Shown here one piece after another: positions 22,118 through 32,324 of a stretch of DNA of 64,000 nt. The notes under the pieces were generated by a model. The model was not told where the DNA came from and did no database searches. It was given only the letters and a program-made list of their open reading frames with translations. This DNA comes from Rhizophagus clarus (lineage: Eukaryota; Glomeromycota; Glomeromycetes; Glomerales; Glomeraceae). Every line of letters starts with the position of its first letter. Position 1 is the stretch's first letter. The position numbers and the translations under genes are program-made. The stretch spans positions 620,001-684,000 of the forward strand of contig BLAL01000197.1 in the NCBI GenBank assembly GCA_015698045.1. The letters are read 5' to 3'.

Positions 22118-22955
22118 CGTAAATTAGTTATTCCCCCTTCCTCCCCCCGCCCTTGACAATAATTATTTAAATAAAAACTTAGCTAAACTTGACGTAAATC
22201 TTTCGATTGATCATATGCTTGTGCAACATTAACTACGTAAATATTATAAAATAAGGATCATTTTTAGGTCTAAAAGCCGTGAAGATCTGTCTTGAATCAA
22301 CCTAGCTCCCAATTAATCAGCAAATTTATTTTATATTTAAAGATTATTTGTAAGAAAAACAAATGACAAATGATGATGTAAAGAATCAAACATGTTTAGC
22401 CGCGAAAATCCGAGGCGCAGTGAAGTAGCGTTGCTAAAATTATTTCATTGTTAAAAAAAACCTAACGCTAAAGGAATTTTTCGTCCATATGATCGTCATA
22501 TGACTAATTATCAAAATTTACCATTATCATTATTATAATTAATCAGCATTATGACACATACTAAATATAGAATAGATTACATGTGACTAATTAAACGTTG
22601 ACCGAGTTCTAATTTTTTTAAGCCATAAAAAGATCAAGTACACTAGAATACCAAGAGACAGGTCTTTATAAACTGTGGAAATTTTTATTAGTTTCTAGAA
22701 AAATATTCTTTCTCAAATTCAAATTACAATAAATTAATCATCAATATGCAATTTTTTTTCTATTGGCTAATTGGCTAACATGAAATCATCAGAATTTAGC
22801 ATCTTAAATTTATTTATATATTAGTGACAAAAATTTATAAATATTTTTCGCTCTTCTATAATAATGATATGTAAATATCTACATGCATGATAATTGTTAA
22901 ATAAAACGGAACTAACTAAAAAGGTATCAAGAGTGATTTTCACTTAAACTCTTGA
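22118..22955. other. Spacer, no gene seen
   Basis: Starts with a C-rich patch just upstream of the minus-strand Sel1 gene ('ccccccgccc', about 22144). The remainder is AT-rich and noncoding. Confidence 0.4.
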
Positions 22956-23403
22956 ATGCGTTCAAAGATTTGAAGATGATGACGTACAACGCACAAAACT
23001 AACGATCTAAAGAATCTACTAATCTAATCTTGAAACCACACCTCATAAGAAGCAGTCGCCACGCCAGTTATTAAAACACAACTTAGCCAGCCTGTTGTAC
23101 ACGGATTAAAATAATCCGTTCATCAGAATAGCTAAAAGAAAAAAAATAATAATCAAACACCTAAAAGAGTTAGTAAGCGGGCTCCCCCACAGGCCCTACC
23201 GAACCAACCCAGGATAAAGGAAAATAAAAATTTAGGGAAAACACCAATCCTACACCACTAAGAAAACGAAAAATGTAAAACTAAAAAAAAATAACGCCTA
23301 TACTACAACTAATCTAAAAGTGACAAAACTAATTTCAGAATATCCGCTTTATGCAATTTCGTCCTGCGTGGGAACGGACTTGCGAGATGCGTTCAAAGAT
23401 TTG
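22956..23403. mobile_element. 414-bp insertion flanked by perfect 17-bp direct repeats
   Basis: atgcgttcaaagatttg occurs at 22956-22972 and again at 23387-23403. Between them is a GC-richer 414-bp block (22973-23386) unlike its surroundings. Long, variable target duplications are typical of non-LTR retrotransposon insertion. Read on the minus strand, the block resembles the LINE 3' region near 60.7-60.9 kb (shared 'ttttagattagtt.gtag'). A 5'-truncated LINE or SINE is the best guess. No clear poly(A) tail and no frame were seen. Confidence 0.55.
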
Positions 23404-23810
23404 TCATATCATATGATTTCTTTCACATGAGTTATGTGCACAAATTACACAAATTACACAAATTACACGGATAACAAATATTCATATGAGTAAGTTTGTT
23501 ATTTAATTCTAAAACTCGTTAATTTATTTAATTAACTAAAAATGGAATCATTAAAAATCAATGTATACTAATGTTTCAGGTTATCGGCAGTAAATTTTGC
23601 GAATTTGGATAATGACATAATAACTCTTAGTAAAATGAAACAAAAAATAGTACTTTTTTTTATTAATTATATCGTAATATTTTTAATATTTTAATGGATT
23701 TCAATTATATTTATATATTTACTGTTTACAAATATTGCGATTGACGTAGCGGTTCTTACAAAAAAAAAAAAAAAAAAATTTGCCGCAGGATCATTAAAAA
23801 AATGATTTGC
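23404..23810. other. Spacer, no gene seen
   Basis: AT-rich. It includes a short direct repeat 'aaattacac' (about 23444-23474) and an A18 run at about 23761-23778. Confidence 0.4.
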
Positions 23811-23830
23811 ACCGCAGGACGGTATCACGA
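23811..23830 (+). promoter_or_regulatory. Family promoter motif for the 23896 gene
   Basis: accgcaggacggtatcacga has the GCAG...GTATCAC core with a short insertion and ends about 66 bp before the ATG at 23896. Confidence 0.5.
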
Positions 23831-23895
23831 ACTACTTAAATGGCGGAGTTGTGAAAATTTACACAATTGTTACTACTTCACCCTTTGTCTTCACA

Positions 23896-24807
23896 ATGTC
23901 CGAAAAGCAAACTCAAGATGATATTTCATCATCAAATATTAATGATTCATTATATGAAATTTCTCAAATTATTCAAAATTTTAATAAAATAAATATTAAA
24001 GGCATAGAACCTACAACTACAAATATTAATAAAAATATTTTTGATCAAGATTTAAGTATCGTAATTGAAGAATTAGTTGGACTTATCCTTAAGGAACTAA
24101 ATGAAGGAGTATATAATGAAGTAATAAAGAAACATGTTATAAACTTTATTATTGATCATGGAATAATTTCACAAGAAATTTATAATTATCTTTTAAATAA
24201 TCAAAATAATTCAAATTTCATTTACTTACTTGGATATTTTTATTATCATGGAATTGAAACAAATATTGATATGCAAAAGGCATATGAATTATATCAAAAA
24301 GCGATAAAATTGAATAATAATAATGTTGTGGCACGATTAGATCTTGCTGAAATGTATATTCTTGGGAAAGGAGTAGAAAGCAATCAAATAAATCGTAATA
24401 AAGCTTTTGAATTATCAAAAAAATTGGCGGAAGAAGGAATTCCGAATGCAATAAATAAGTTAGGATATTGTTATGAAAAAGGAATTGGAACTTATGCTGA
24501 TTGGCAAAAAGCATTTGAATTTTATCAAAAAGCAGCGGAATTAGGGAATTCAACTGGAATAAATAATTATGGGTATTGTTATTATAATGGAATTGGAATC
24601 GATGTTAATAAACAAAAAGGCTTTGAATTATATCAAAAAGGTGCAAAATTAAATAATTATATAGCTCAATATAATTTAGCTTCAATGTATGAAAATGGAA
24701 ATGGAATTATAAAAGATATTGATCAAGCAATCTATTGGTACAAAAAGTCTGCTGAACAAGGCTATAATTATGCTCAGGATAAGGTTGAAATGCTTTCAGA
24801 AAAATAA
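23896..24807 (+). CDS. Sel1-repeat protein, 303 aa, single exon
   Basis: The start MSEKQTQDD is chosen because it matches family leaders and lies 66 bp after the promoter motif. An in-frame ATG at 23851 would add 15 residues with no family counterpart. Next come EISQIIQNFNKINIKGIEPT, the junction NYLLNNQNNSNFIYLLGYFY and about five Sel1 repeats. One repeat contains Asn-rich expansions (LNNNNVVARLDL and VESNQINRNKAFELSKK), lengthening the loops. It ends QAIYWYKKSAEQGYNYAQDK. Confidence 0.88.
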   Translation: MSEKQTQDDISSSNINDSLYEISQIIQNFNKINIKGIEPTTTNINKNIFDQDLSIVIEELVGLILKELNEGVYNEVIKKHVINFIIDHGIISQEIYNYLLNNQNNSNFIYLLGYFYYHGIETNIDMQKAYELYQKAIKLNNNNVVARLDLAEMYILGKGVESNQINRNKAFELSKKLAEEGIPNAINKLGYCYEKGIGTYADWQKAFEFYQKAAELGNSTGINNYGYCYYNGIGIDVNKQKGFELYQKGAKLNNYIAQYNLASMYENGNGIIKDIDQAIYWYKKSAEQGYNYAQDKVEMLSEK

Positions 24808-25595
24808 ATTATTTGTTAGTTCTTATATAGATGAAATATCTATATAGTATTTTAGAATGTAATTTCTTTATAATGGATATGTATTGTACGTGTATTATAA
24901 TTATGGATTTCTGGGTTAAGATTACTATCCGTGAACAGTAGAATTAACAAAATCGTGTTGATAAAAATAAAGATTTATTAAATTTAAGCTTTCTATAATA
25001 ATACATAACGATAACAAAATGAAATATGGGTTATTATCGCTTTAATTCTATTGTGGCGAGCATAATCTTGCAAGCAATAAATTACACGTCAATTGTGTTT
25101 AGTAAAAGATTTAAGAGGTTCGACTTCAATAATTTACATAATAAGTATCTTTAGCTTTATAAATAAATAATGTATGCATTATTAGCTGCGTTACTTTTGC
25201 AATTTGCGTACCGTTACTAATTTGCAGTATAGATGTGCTAAAATGAAACTAAAGTCCTATTATAACTGCTCGAGAAGACAGCAACGTTGTACCATACGTT
25301 ATAAGCTTATTTAAAACCTTATTAACAATTCTCATCTTAATTTCATAATTTTTTGAATGTTTTTCAGATTAAGCCTTTTTAGATTTATGTAATATTAACA
25401 ATTTATTATTTAAAATATAAGAAATGAGGTAAATACTAATGTTAATAATATTAACAAATAGAATTAAAAGAAATTAAATAATTAAACAATAAATAAATGT
25501 AAATAGAAACTGTATTAATCACGTAAATCTAATCGCGTGTATCAATTTTTACATTACCATAACATAAGCCGATAATCATGACAAATATACTACAA
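24808..25595. other. Spacer between convergent Sel1 genes
   Basis: AT-rich, no gene or repeat recognised. Confidence 0.4.
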
Positions 25596-26474
25596 TTAAT
25601 TTTCTAAAAGTCTTTTCAATTCATATTGAGCATCTTTATATCCTTGTTCCGCAGATTTCTTATACCAATAAATTGCTAAATTAATATCTTTTTTAACCCC
25701 ATTTCCAATTTCATACATCGTAGCAAGATTATATTGAGCTATATCATTTCCCAAATTTGCCGCTTTTTGAAATAATTCAAATGTCTTTTGTTCATCAATC
25801 TCAGTTCCAATTCCGTTGTGATAACAATATCCTAAATTAATCATTCCATTCGAATTTCCTAAATCTGTTGCCTTTTGAAATAATTCAAATGCTTTTTGAA
25901 AATCAACTTTAGTTCCAACTCCCTTATGATAACAATGTCCTAATTTATTTATTGCATTTGGAATCCCTTTCTTTGCTAATTTTTCAGATAATTTAAAAGC
26001 TTTATTATGATTAATATCAACTCCATTTCCGTGTATATACATATTAGCAAGATTTAATTGTGCTGTTATATTTTCCAATTTTGCTGCTTTTTGATATAAT
26101 TTAATTGTCTTTTGTTTGTTAATATCGGTTCCAATTCCATAATAATTTAAATATCCAAACATATAAATTGAATTGGAATTATTTTGATTATTCAAAAGCC
26201 AATTATACAATTCTGTTAAATCTATCTTATGATCATTAATAAATTTAAGAACTTCTTGCTTTATTGGTTTTTCATCTTTTCCTTCATTTAATCCTTGTAA
26301 AATAATATCAACTATTTCATCAATAACTATACTTAATTCCTCTTCAAAAATATTCTCATTGATATTTTTGGTTGTAGGTTCTATTTCTTTTATATCAATT
26401 TTAATATTTTCATGTAATAAATTATTAGTATTTGATGTGATAATATCATTCGAATTAATTTGTTTATTAAACAT
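25596..26474 (-). CDS. Sel1-repeat protein, 292 aa, single exon, minus strand
   Basis: The start MFNKQINSNDIITS is chosen over the in-frame ATG at 26528 because it matches sister leaders and lies about 71 bp after the promoter motif. The leader lacks the FSQIIQNF segment (LLHENIKIDIKEIEPTTKNI). The junction is NWLLNNQNNSNSIYMFGYLN, followed by about five Sel1 repeats. It ends LAIYWYKKSAEQGYKDAQYE. Divergently placed relative to the kinase-like gene, whose ATG is 1.1 kb away. Confidence 0.88.
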   Translation of the reverse strand: MFNKQINSNDIITSNTNNLLHENIKIDIKEIEPTTKNINENIFEEELSIVIDEIVDIILQGLNEGKDEKPIKQEVLKFINDHKIDLTELYNWLLNNQNNSNSIYMFGYLNYYGIGTDINKQKTIKLYQKAAKLENITAQLNLANMYIHGNGVDINHNKAFKLSEKLAKKGIPNAINKLGHCYHKGVGTKVDFQKAFELFQKATDLGNSNGMINLGYCYHNGIGTEIDEQKTFELFQKAANLGNDIAQYNLATMYEIGNGVKKDINLAIYWYKKSAEQGYKDAQYELKRLLEN

Positions 26475-26544
26475 TGTAAAAAATAAAAGTGGAAAGAAAG
26501 AATGTAAACGATTGTTAATTTGTGTCACGATATTTAATTAATTG

Positions 26545-26560
26545 CATAAGGTGGTACTGC
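26545..26560 (-). promoter_or_regulatory. Family promoter motif, minus strand
   Basis: Minus strand reads gcagtaccaccttatg, followed by an AT run as in sisters, about 71 bp upstream of the ATG at 26474. It shows that the motif keeps its orientation with the gene. Confidence 0.5.
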
Positions 26561-27604
26561 TTATTTACCCGTAGGTCGGTCGTGTTTCCACAGCAGATTT
26601 TTGTGTTCCCGCAATTGAATACACTTGGTTTTGTTCCATTTTTGTGATTCAAATTTCCATAATTATAACATCATCAAGAATGACATTGACATATATGTTG
26701 ACAGAAATGTCGACAGACACGTTAATGTTATATATAAGGAATGAATAACAGATAAGACTCACTCTTATCTGAATCTACAATTCAGTAACATCCCATCTGA
26801 ATGGGCAACCGTTCGTAGAAACACCTTCATGGCGCTGAATAAAAAAAGCAAAGACAAATGAGACAAAATAGGGAAGAATTAGACAAGAACTCTTCAATAT
26901 TGTGCTATAGAGATCACACAAGATTTATAAAAGCCGTAAAGTATGGTATGTTATCTAAATTATATATAAAATAAAGCCTCAAAGTAAACTTTGGAACCGT
27001 CTCGTCTACTTTTTTACAAAAGTACAAATACAACTCGCTTATCAGAAATATAAACTTCCTAATTTCTCCTGATCGACTTAACAACAATAAAGGCGAAATT
27101 TCCGTGATAAGATCATGCTTGTTGTCAGATAATTACTTTGATCGTTTTTAGCATTTTCTTTGGCTTCTCTTTTTTCCTCATCTTTTGTTTTGTTATGTTA
27201 CGTCGTCACTTTCTTAGATGACCTTTCCGAAGAAAATGGAAATAGCCATTGCAAGGCATTATTTTTATCGATAGTGAAACTCGGTATTAAAAGTCGTATG
27301 TGACGCTTGGTGAATTTAAAATAATTTAAATAATCTGACAATTTACGATTACCTTTCGGGAGTTTAAATCCTAACTCCTAACATCGAATTTCGTGCCGCT
27401 TCCTCTATTCCGGATTTCCCGAGCTGTCCCACGTGATACTCGGGATAAGTCGTCTATAATTCCAAATCAATATTTCACGTGATAATACGTAATTTTCATA
27501 TTTTTAATTAACCAAAAACGTAAACAAAATAACTAAACGGGAAAATTTTAAATACCACAACCGTTACTCCATGAATCCTTTTCCTTCTCACTTTTTGTTT
27601 TCCC
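26561..27604. other. Spacer between divergent genes
   Basis: Somewhat less AT-rich near 27330-27460 ('cccgagctgtcccacgtgatactcgggataag', which can form a hairpin). It may hold promoters for the 27605 gene. No coding signal. Confidence 0.4.
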
Positions 27605-29729
27605 ATGTCTAATAACATTGAAATTCAAACTACCAAAAATCCAAATGAATGGGTTAGTTTAATTGAGGACGCTATTTCTAAAAAAAATTTAGAATGTTAC
27701 GAGTATAAACATTTTCACAATATTGAAAAAATTGGAAATGGTACCTCCGGAAAAGTATACCGTGCGAATAAAAAAAACTCGGAACAGTGTTTTGCGTTAA
27801 GATCTTTTTTTAACCTTGACAACGCTACTGTAAAAGAAATTATTCATGAGGTAATTTTAAATATTTAAATAAAAAACCAAACTTTATATATTAAATAGTT
27901 TGTGATACAAGTTATTAAAAACCATTCAACGTAACGTTATATAGCTTGAACTTCAACGTAAAGAGAACATTAATAACAATGTTATTCGCTTATGTGGGAT
28001 CACAGAAAAAGGTATGGATTATGTTTAAATAATAATATATTTTAATTTTACCTTTTAAGTATGGTAGACTAATGAGGTTAATTGTTTCTCTTTATTAGAA
28101 TGTCAAAACGCCTTAAAGAAATATTTATTAGTAATGGAGTACGCTGATGGTAGTTCCCTTCGAAACTATTTGAAAGAAAATTTTAAAAATATTACTTGGG
28201 AAGGCAAATACAAGCTAGCATACCAGTTAGCTCATGCTGTATATTCTTTACATGAGAAAGGAATCGTACATTGTAACTTGGTAATTTTTTCAAATTATTA
28301 AAATCATAAAAAAAAAACTTTGATAAAATTTAATGAATTAATATTAATAATATTTTTGTTTTGTTAGCATTCCGGCAATGTTTTAGTTCATCAAGGTACT
28401 GTCAAATTAGCCGACTTTGGATTATCTAAAAGAATCAAGGAGGTAACTAAAAAACAACGATCAGACTTATTTGGCATAGCCCCTTATATCGATCCAAAAA
28501 GGTTTCTTAGTAATGAAAATCTCATGAGACCAAATGAAAAATGTGATATTTACAGTGTTGGAGTGCTTATGTGGGAGATATCGAGCGGTCAACCACCATT
28601 TAAGGATGATTTATATGATGCTAGTTTAATTATGCGAGTTGTAAATGGTTATAGAGAAAAAATTGTTTCAGATACTCCTCTTGATTATTCGAATCTTTAT
28701 ATTGGTAAATATAATTTTTGATTTTTTTATCCATGCATTGATCTTATATTGATAAATTTTATTTATATTTATATAGAATGTTGGAATGACAATCCAGTAA
28801 AAAGACCATTTATAAGTCAAGTGATCGTTAGATTAAAATCAATGAGTGAAAACAAACGAAAACTTAATTCGTATTATATTGAAAGCGTCGATAAATTGGT
28901 TAGCTTTATTTCTAAGGAGTTAAACGAAGAAAAAGACGGGAGAATAAGAAAGAAGCACGTTCTTGATTATATTAAAGATCTTGAAATAAATTCTCAAGAT
29001 ATCTATAATTGGCTTTTATATAATCAACTTACTCCAAAATTTATCTATTTACTTGGGTATTTCTATTATAACGGAATTGGAACTGATTGTGATAAGCAAA
29101 AGGCGTTTGAATTGTATCAAGAAGCAGCAAAGTTAGAAAATAATGAGGCACAATTTGATCTTGCTAATATGTATAGAGAAGATACTCATAGAAATTATCA
29201 TAAAGCTTTTGAGTTATTCAAGAAACTAGCAGATAAAGAATATCCAAGCGGAATAAGTATGTTAGGATATTGTTATAGTTTGGGAATTGGAACTGATATT
29301 AATAAACAAAAGGCGTTTGAGTTATTTCAAAAGGCATCAGACTTGGGAAATACTATATCTCAATATAATCTCGTTGTTTTATATGAAACTGGAGAAGGCG
29401 TCGATGAAGATCACGACAAAGCATTTGAATTGTGTAAAAAATTAGTAGAGAAAAATGACTTAAGTGGAATCAATAAGTTAGGGTATTTTTATGAAAACGG
29501 AATTGGAACTGAAGTTGATATACAAATGGCGTTTGAATCATATCAAAAGGCAGCAAATTTAGGAAATAATTATGCTCAATATAACCTTGCTTTGATGTAT
29601 GAAAATGGAACTGGGATTGAAAAGGATATGAATCAAGCAATTTTTTGGTACAGAAAATCTGCTGAACAAGGAGATCAAGATGCGCAAGATAAACTTAAGG
29701 AATTTTCGGAAAGAATGACTATTATTTAA
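27605..29729 (+). CDS. Pseudokinase-Sel1 fusion protein, 594 aa, five exons
   Basis: Exons 27605-27850, 27945-28011, 28099-28280, 28368-28704 and 28777-29729, with GT...AG introns of 94, 87, 87 and 72 bp; phases close exactly. A kinase fold is clear: Gly loop IGNGTSGKVYRA (about 42-53), hinge LLVMEYADGSSL, DFG in LADFGLSKR, the Rhizophagus-type APYIDPKRF activation end and CDIYSVGVLMWEISSGQPPF. Two catalytic residues are changed. The beta3 lysine is Arg (FALRSFF) and HRD is HCN (IVHCNLHSGN), which removes the usual phosphotransfer base. ECWNDNPVKRP closes the domain. A helical linker (SFISKELNEEKDGR...IYNWLLYNQ) and six or so Sel1 repeats follow, all in the last exon and homologous to the single-exon Sel1 genes nearby. 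Probably a cytosolic signalling scaffold. Confidence 0.88.
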
Positions 29730-30265
29730 TGAGTTTTCAGGTGGTGGAAAGGTGGTGGAAGTAGTGGATAGTATAGTACTGTATATACAATTTGTGTTTA
29801 TATAACAATTATTGTAAATTTATAACATTTGTAACATTTGTAACAATTTTAAATTGTAACTATTTTTTTTTTTTTATCACCTGTATAACATATATATTTA
29901 TAACTACTTGTAACATTTATTTATCATATGATTACCAACTTTATAAATAAATATTTTTAAAATTATTCATTCGTGCGTTCAACGTCAATGTGCACATTGG
30001 GAAGCGAAAGTTAGGTTCGATGCCCAATTTTTTTATTTAGGTACGACGCTAGAGGAGCCGGTTACTTTTCATAAACTAATCCAATACAAACTCATTGTGA
30101 ATGAGAAAATTATTAATTTAGATGATCTTTGCGAGCTTAATCCAATATTTTATTATTATTTTTATATATATCTTTAAAAAAAATACTTGTCCGACGTTGA
30201 ATCCATCAGTTGAACACTTCTAAACTACTAAATATCTTGTCGAATGAAATTACAGGAACGCTGAT
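29730..30265. other. Spacer between convergent genes
   Basis: Starts with a small 'ggtggtggaa' repeat after the kinase-like gene and a 'gtaacattt' repeat around 29830. Otherwise plain. Confidence 0.4.
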
Positions 30266-31825
30266 TTAATCTTCAAGAAAATCTATAATTTTAAATGTCC
30301 TAATTACACCTAATTCAGCATATCTTCTTCCTATTATTATTGCCATATTTTCATCTTTTGTGTCCAAACTATTTGGATCAAAACGATTCAAATCAAAATC
30401 AACAATAATTAAAGAAAGTAATCTTTGCGGTACTCGATTTGACCACATAATAAAAAAAGATTCCAATATTTCCGGGAGTAATTCAGATTTTAATTTATCT
30501 GAATAATGTAATTTTAATTCAAAAACACTTTTTGGTGAATATTTCGCTATCAACTCTAAAGCATCTATTTCATATAAAAATGCGTCATCACACCGCATGA
30601 TTTTAATACTTTCTAAATATTGACAACTATTAAAAACCATTCTTAATGTTTCTAATTCATTACTTCTAAATCCGGCGGAAAGTTTTTTAAGATTTGGACA
30701 AAATTTTGCTATCGCCAAATTTATTGAATTATTATTTTCTACTGTACAAAATTCCTTCAAATTTTTTCCATTATTCTTTAAAAAATTAATTAATTCCTCA
30801 TATGTTGGACATAAACATTCAAATTTTAAAATTTGTAATTGTGGAAAAGTAACGTGTTGTAATTTTTTAAAATCTCTAAAAGTAAAATTATAATTAAATG
30901 ATAATTCTAATTCTTGTAAATTTGTGAATTTTGTAATAAATGATAATGGAATATAATGTTCTTCTCCATAACAAAGATATAATTTAATTAAAGTATCAGG
31001 TAATATAGATAAAAGATCAGTTAAATCTTTACAATTCATATAAGGTTCTATTATACTCAAATATTTTAAATTTTTTTGAACGATAATTAAATCTGATAAA
31101 CCTTTTGAAATATGTTTTTCAAAATTTATCATAAGGGATCTTATATTATGACAAATTTTTGATAATTGATAAAAAAAATCTGAAGAAATATCAGAAGTAT
31201 CTGAACTACAATTTAATTCTGATAGATTCTTTAAATAATTTTTTGCTCCAGGATAAAAAGTGAAATTTATATAATTCATATGAGACCAAGGCGATCGCCA
31301 AAAAGAGAATTTTTTTAAAGTAATTTGATTCATAAATAATTTCCAAATTTCTTTCGTAATTAAAATATAATCACTCTTTTTAAAAGTTTTTGATGATGAA
31401 GAAGAAGAAACGATAATGGATCGATTATCATTATAATTATTGAATAATAAACTTCTAATTTGATCATTTACTGCATTAATTGATAAATCTTTACAAAATG
31501 ATGCATAATTAAACATTGGAGGTTTTGTTGTCATTGTGGATGATATGATGATTCCGTTCTTGTATAAAATCTCTTTTGATTCATTTGGTAAACATTTTAT
31601 TAATGTATTATAAGTCCGATATCTATAATTCGAAACGACTCTCCATAATATTCTAACGGAAATTTCACAACAAAGTCGATTAACTGATAAACATGAGTAT
31701 AAAGTTTTTTTGTCTTTCTCTAAATATTCGAAAATTTCGTTAATACAGTCAGCAGAAAGTTGAGACGTTTTTTTTTTTTTTTTTGGAAAAAAAATAAAAA
31801 GTCGCGCGTTTTTTTTTTCAATCAA
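30266..31825 (-). CDS. F-box protein with degenerate leucine-rich region, 519 aa
   Basis: Residues about 21-65 form an F-box (SQLSADCINEIFEYLE ... CLSVNRLCCEISVRILW), the module that docks to Skp1 in SCF ubiquitin ligases. The rest (about 150-470) is a string of Leu/Ile-rich segments (LKYLSIIEPYMNCKDLTDLL, LQELELSFNYNFTFRDFKKL) of the irregular LRR type found in large Glomeromycotina F-box families. It would select targets for ubiquitination. The first 20 residues are Lys/Phe-rich and encoded by A/T homopolymers, so the native start could be downstream near TSQLSAD or a small slip may exist there. Single exon, no other break. Confidence 0.8.
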   Translation of the reverse strand: MIEKKNARLFIFFPKKKKKTSQLSADCINEIFEYLEKDKKTLYSCLSVNRLCCEISVRILWRVVSNYRYRTYNTLIKCLPNESKEILYKNGIIISSTMTTKPPMFNYASFCKDLSINAVNDQIRSLLFNNYNDNRSIIVSSSSSSKTFKKSDYILITKEIWKLFMNQITLKKFSFWRSPWSHMNYINFTFYPGAKNYLKNLSELNCSSDTSDISSDFFYQLSKICHNIRSLMINFEKHISKGLSDLIIVQKNLKYLSIIEPYMNCKDLTDLLSILPDTLIKLYLCYGEEHYIPLSFITKFTNLQELELSFNYNFTFRDFKKLQHVTFPQLQILKFECLCPTYEELINFLKNNGKNLKEFCTVENNNSINLAIAKFCPNLKKLSAGFRSNELETLRMVFNSCQYLESIKIMRCDDAFLYEIDALELIAKYSPKSVFELKLHYSDKLKSELLPEILESFFIMWSNRVPQRLLSLIIVDFDLNRFDPNSLDTKDENMAIIIGRRYAELGVIRTFKIIDFLED

Positions 31826-32324
31826 GATCGTACAATTTGTACTACTGTACTACCATGTGAATCGTTAATTTTTTCACGCCATATAATTATATAATCCTAA
31901 CGTTAAACATCGTCATGTGACTAGACATAAACCGTTAGGCAATTAAAATACTAAAAGAGGAGATCAAGAACCTTTATGATAAAGATAGAACCTATAAACA
32001 TCGACATGATTCTTTTTAACGAACTACAAAAGAGAAATACGACGAAAGAATCAATAACACGAGAAAAAACGTTAGAGCTAAAAATATATCTGATATTTTA
32101 AGAGTTTGGCATATATTTATTTCCTGTTCGGGTAAGTAAAAGTGCAACATTTTATATGATGGTGTGACAAGATTGACAAACTCCTAACCAACGTACATAA
32201 TAAAATATATGCAGTTATGGAAAACAATTACACAAAGTAATTTTTAGCCCGAATTTAAACTATAAAAAAAAAAAAAAATCAGCCACCTAGCCCACTACTT
32301 ATTCAACTTCAAATTATTTTAAAT
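31826..32324. other. Spacer, no gene seen
   Basis: AT-rich. The last 45 bp before the ATG at 32325 read in frame as LIQLQIILN, resembling the QIIQNF segment of sisters, but no upstream ATG is in frame. Confidence 0.4.
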
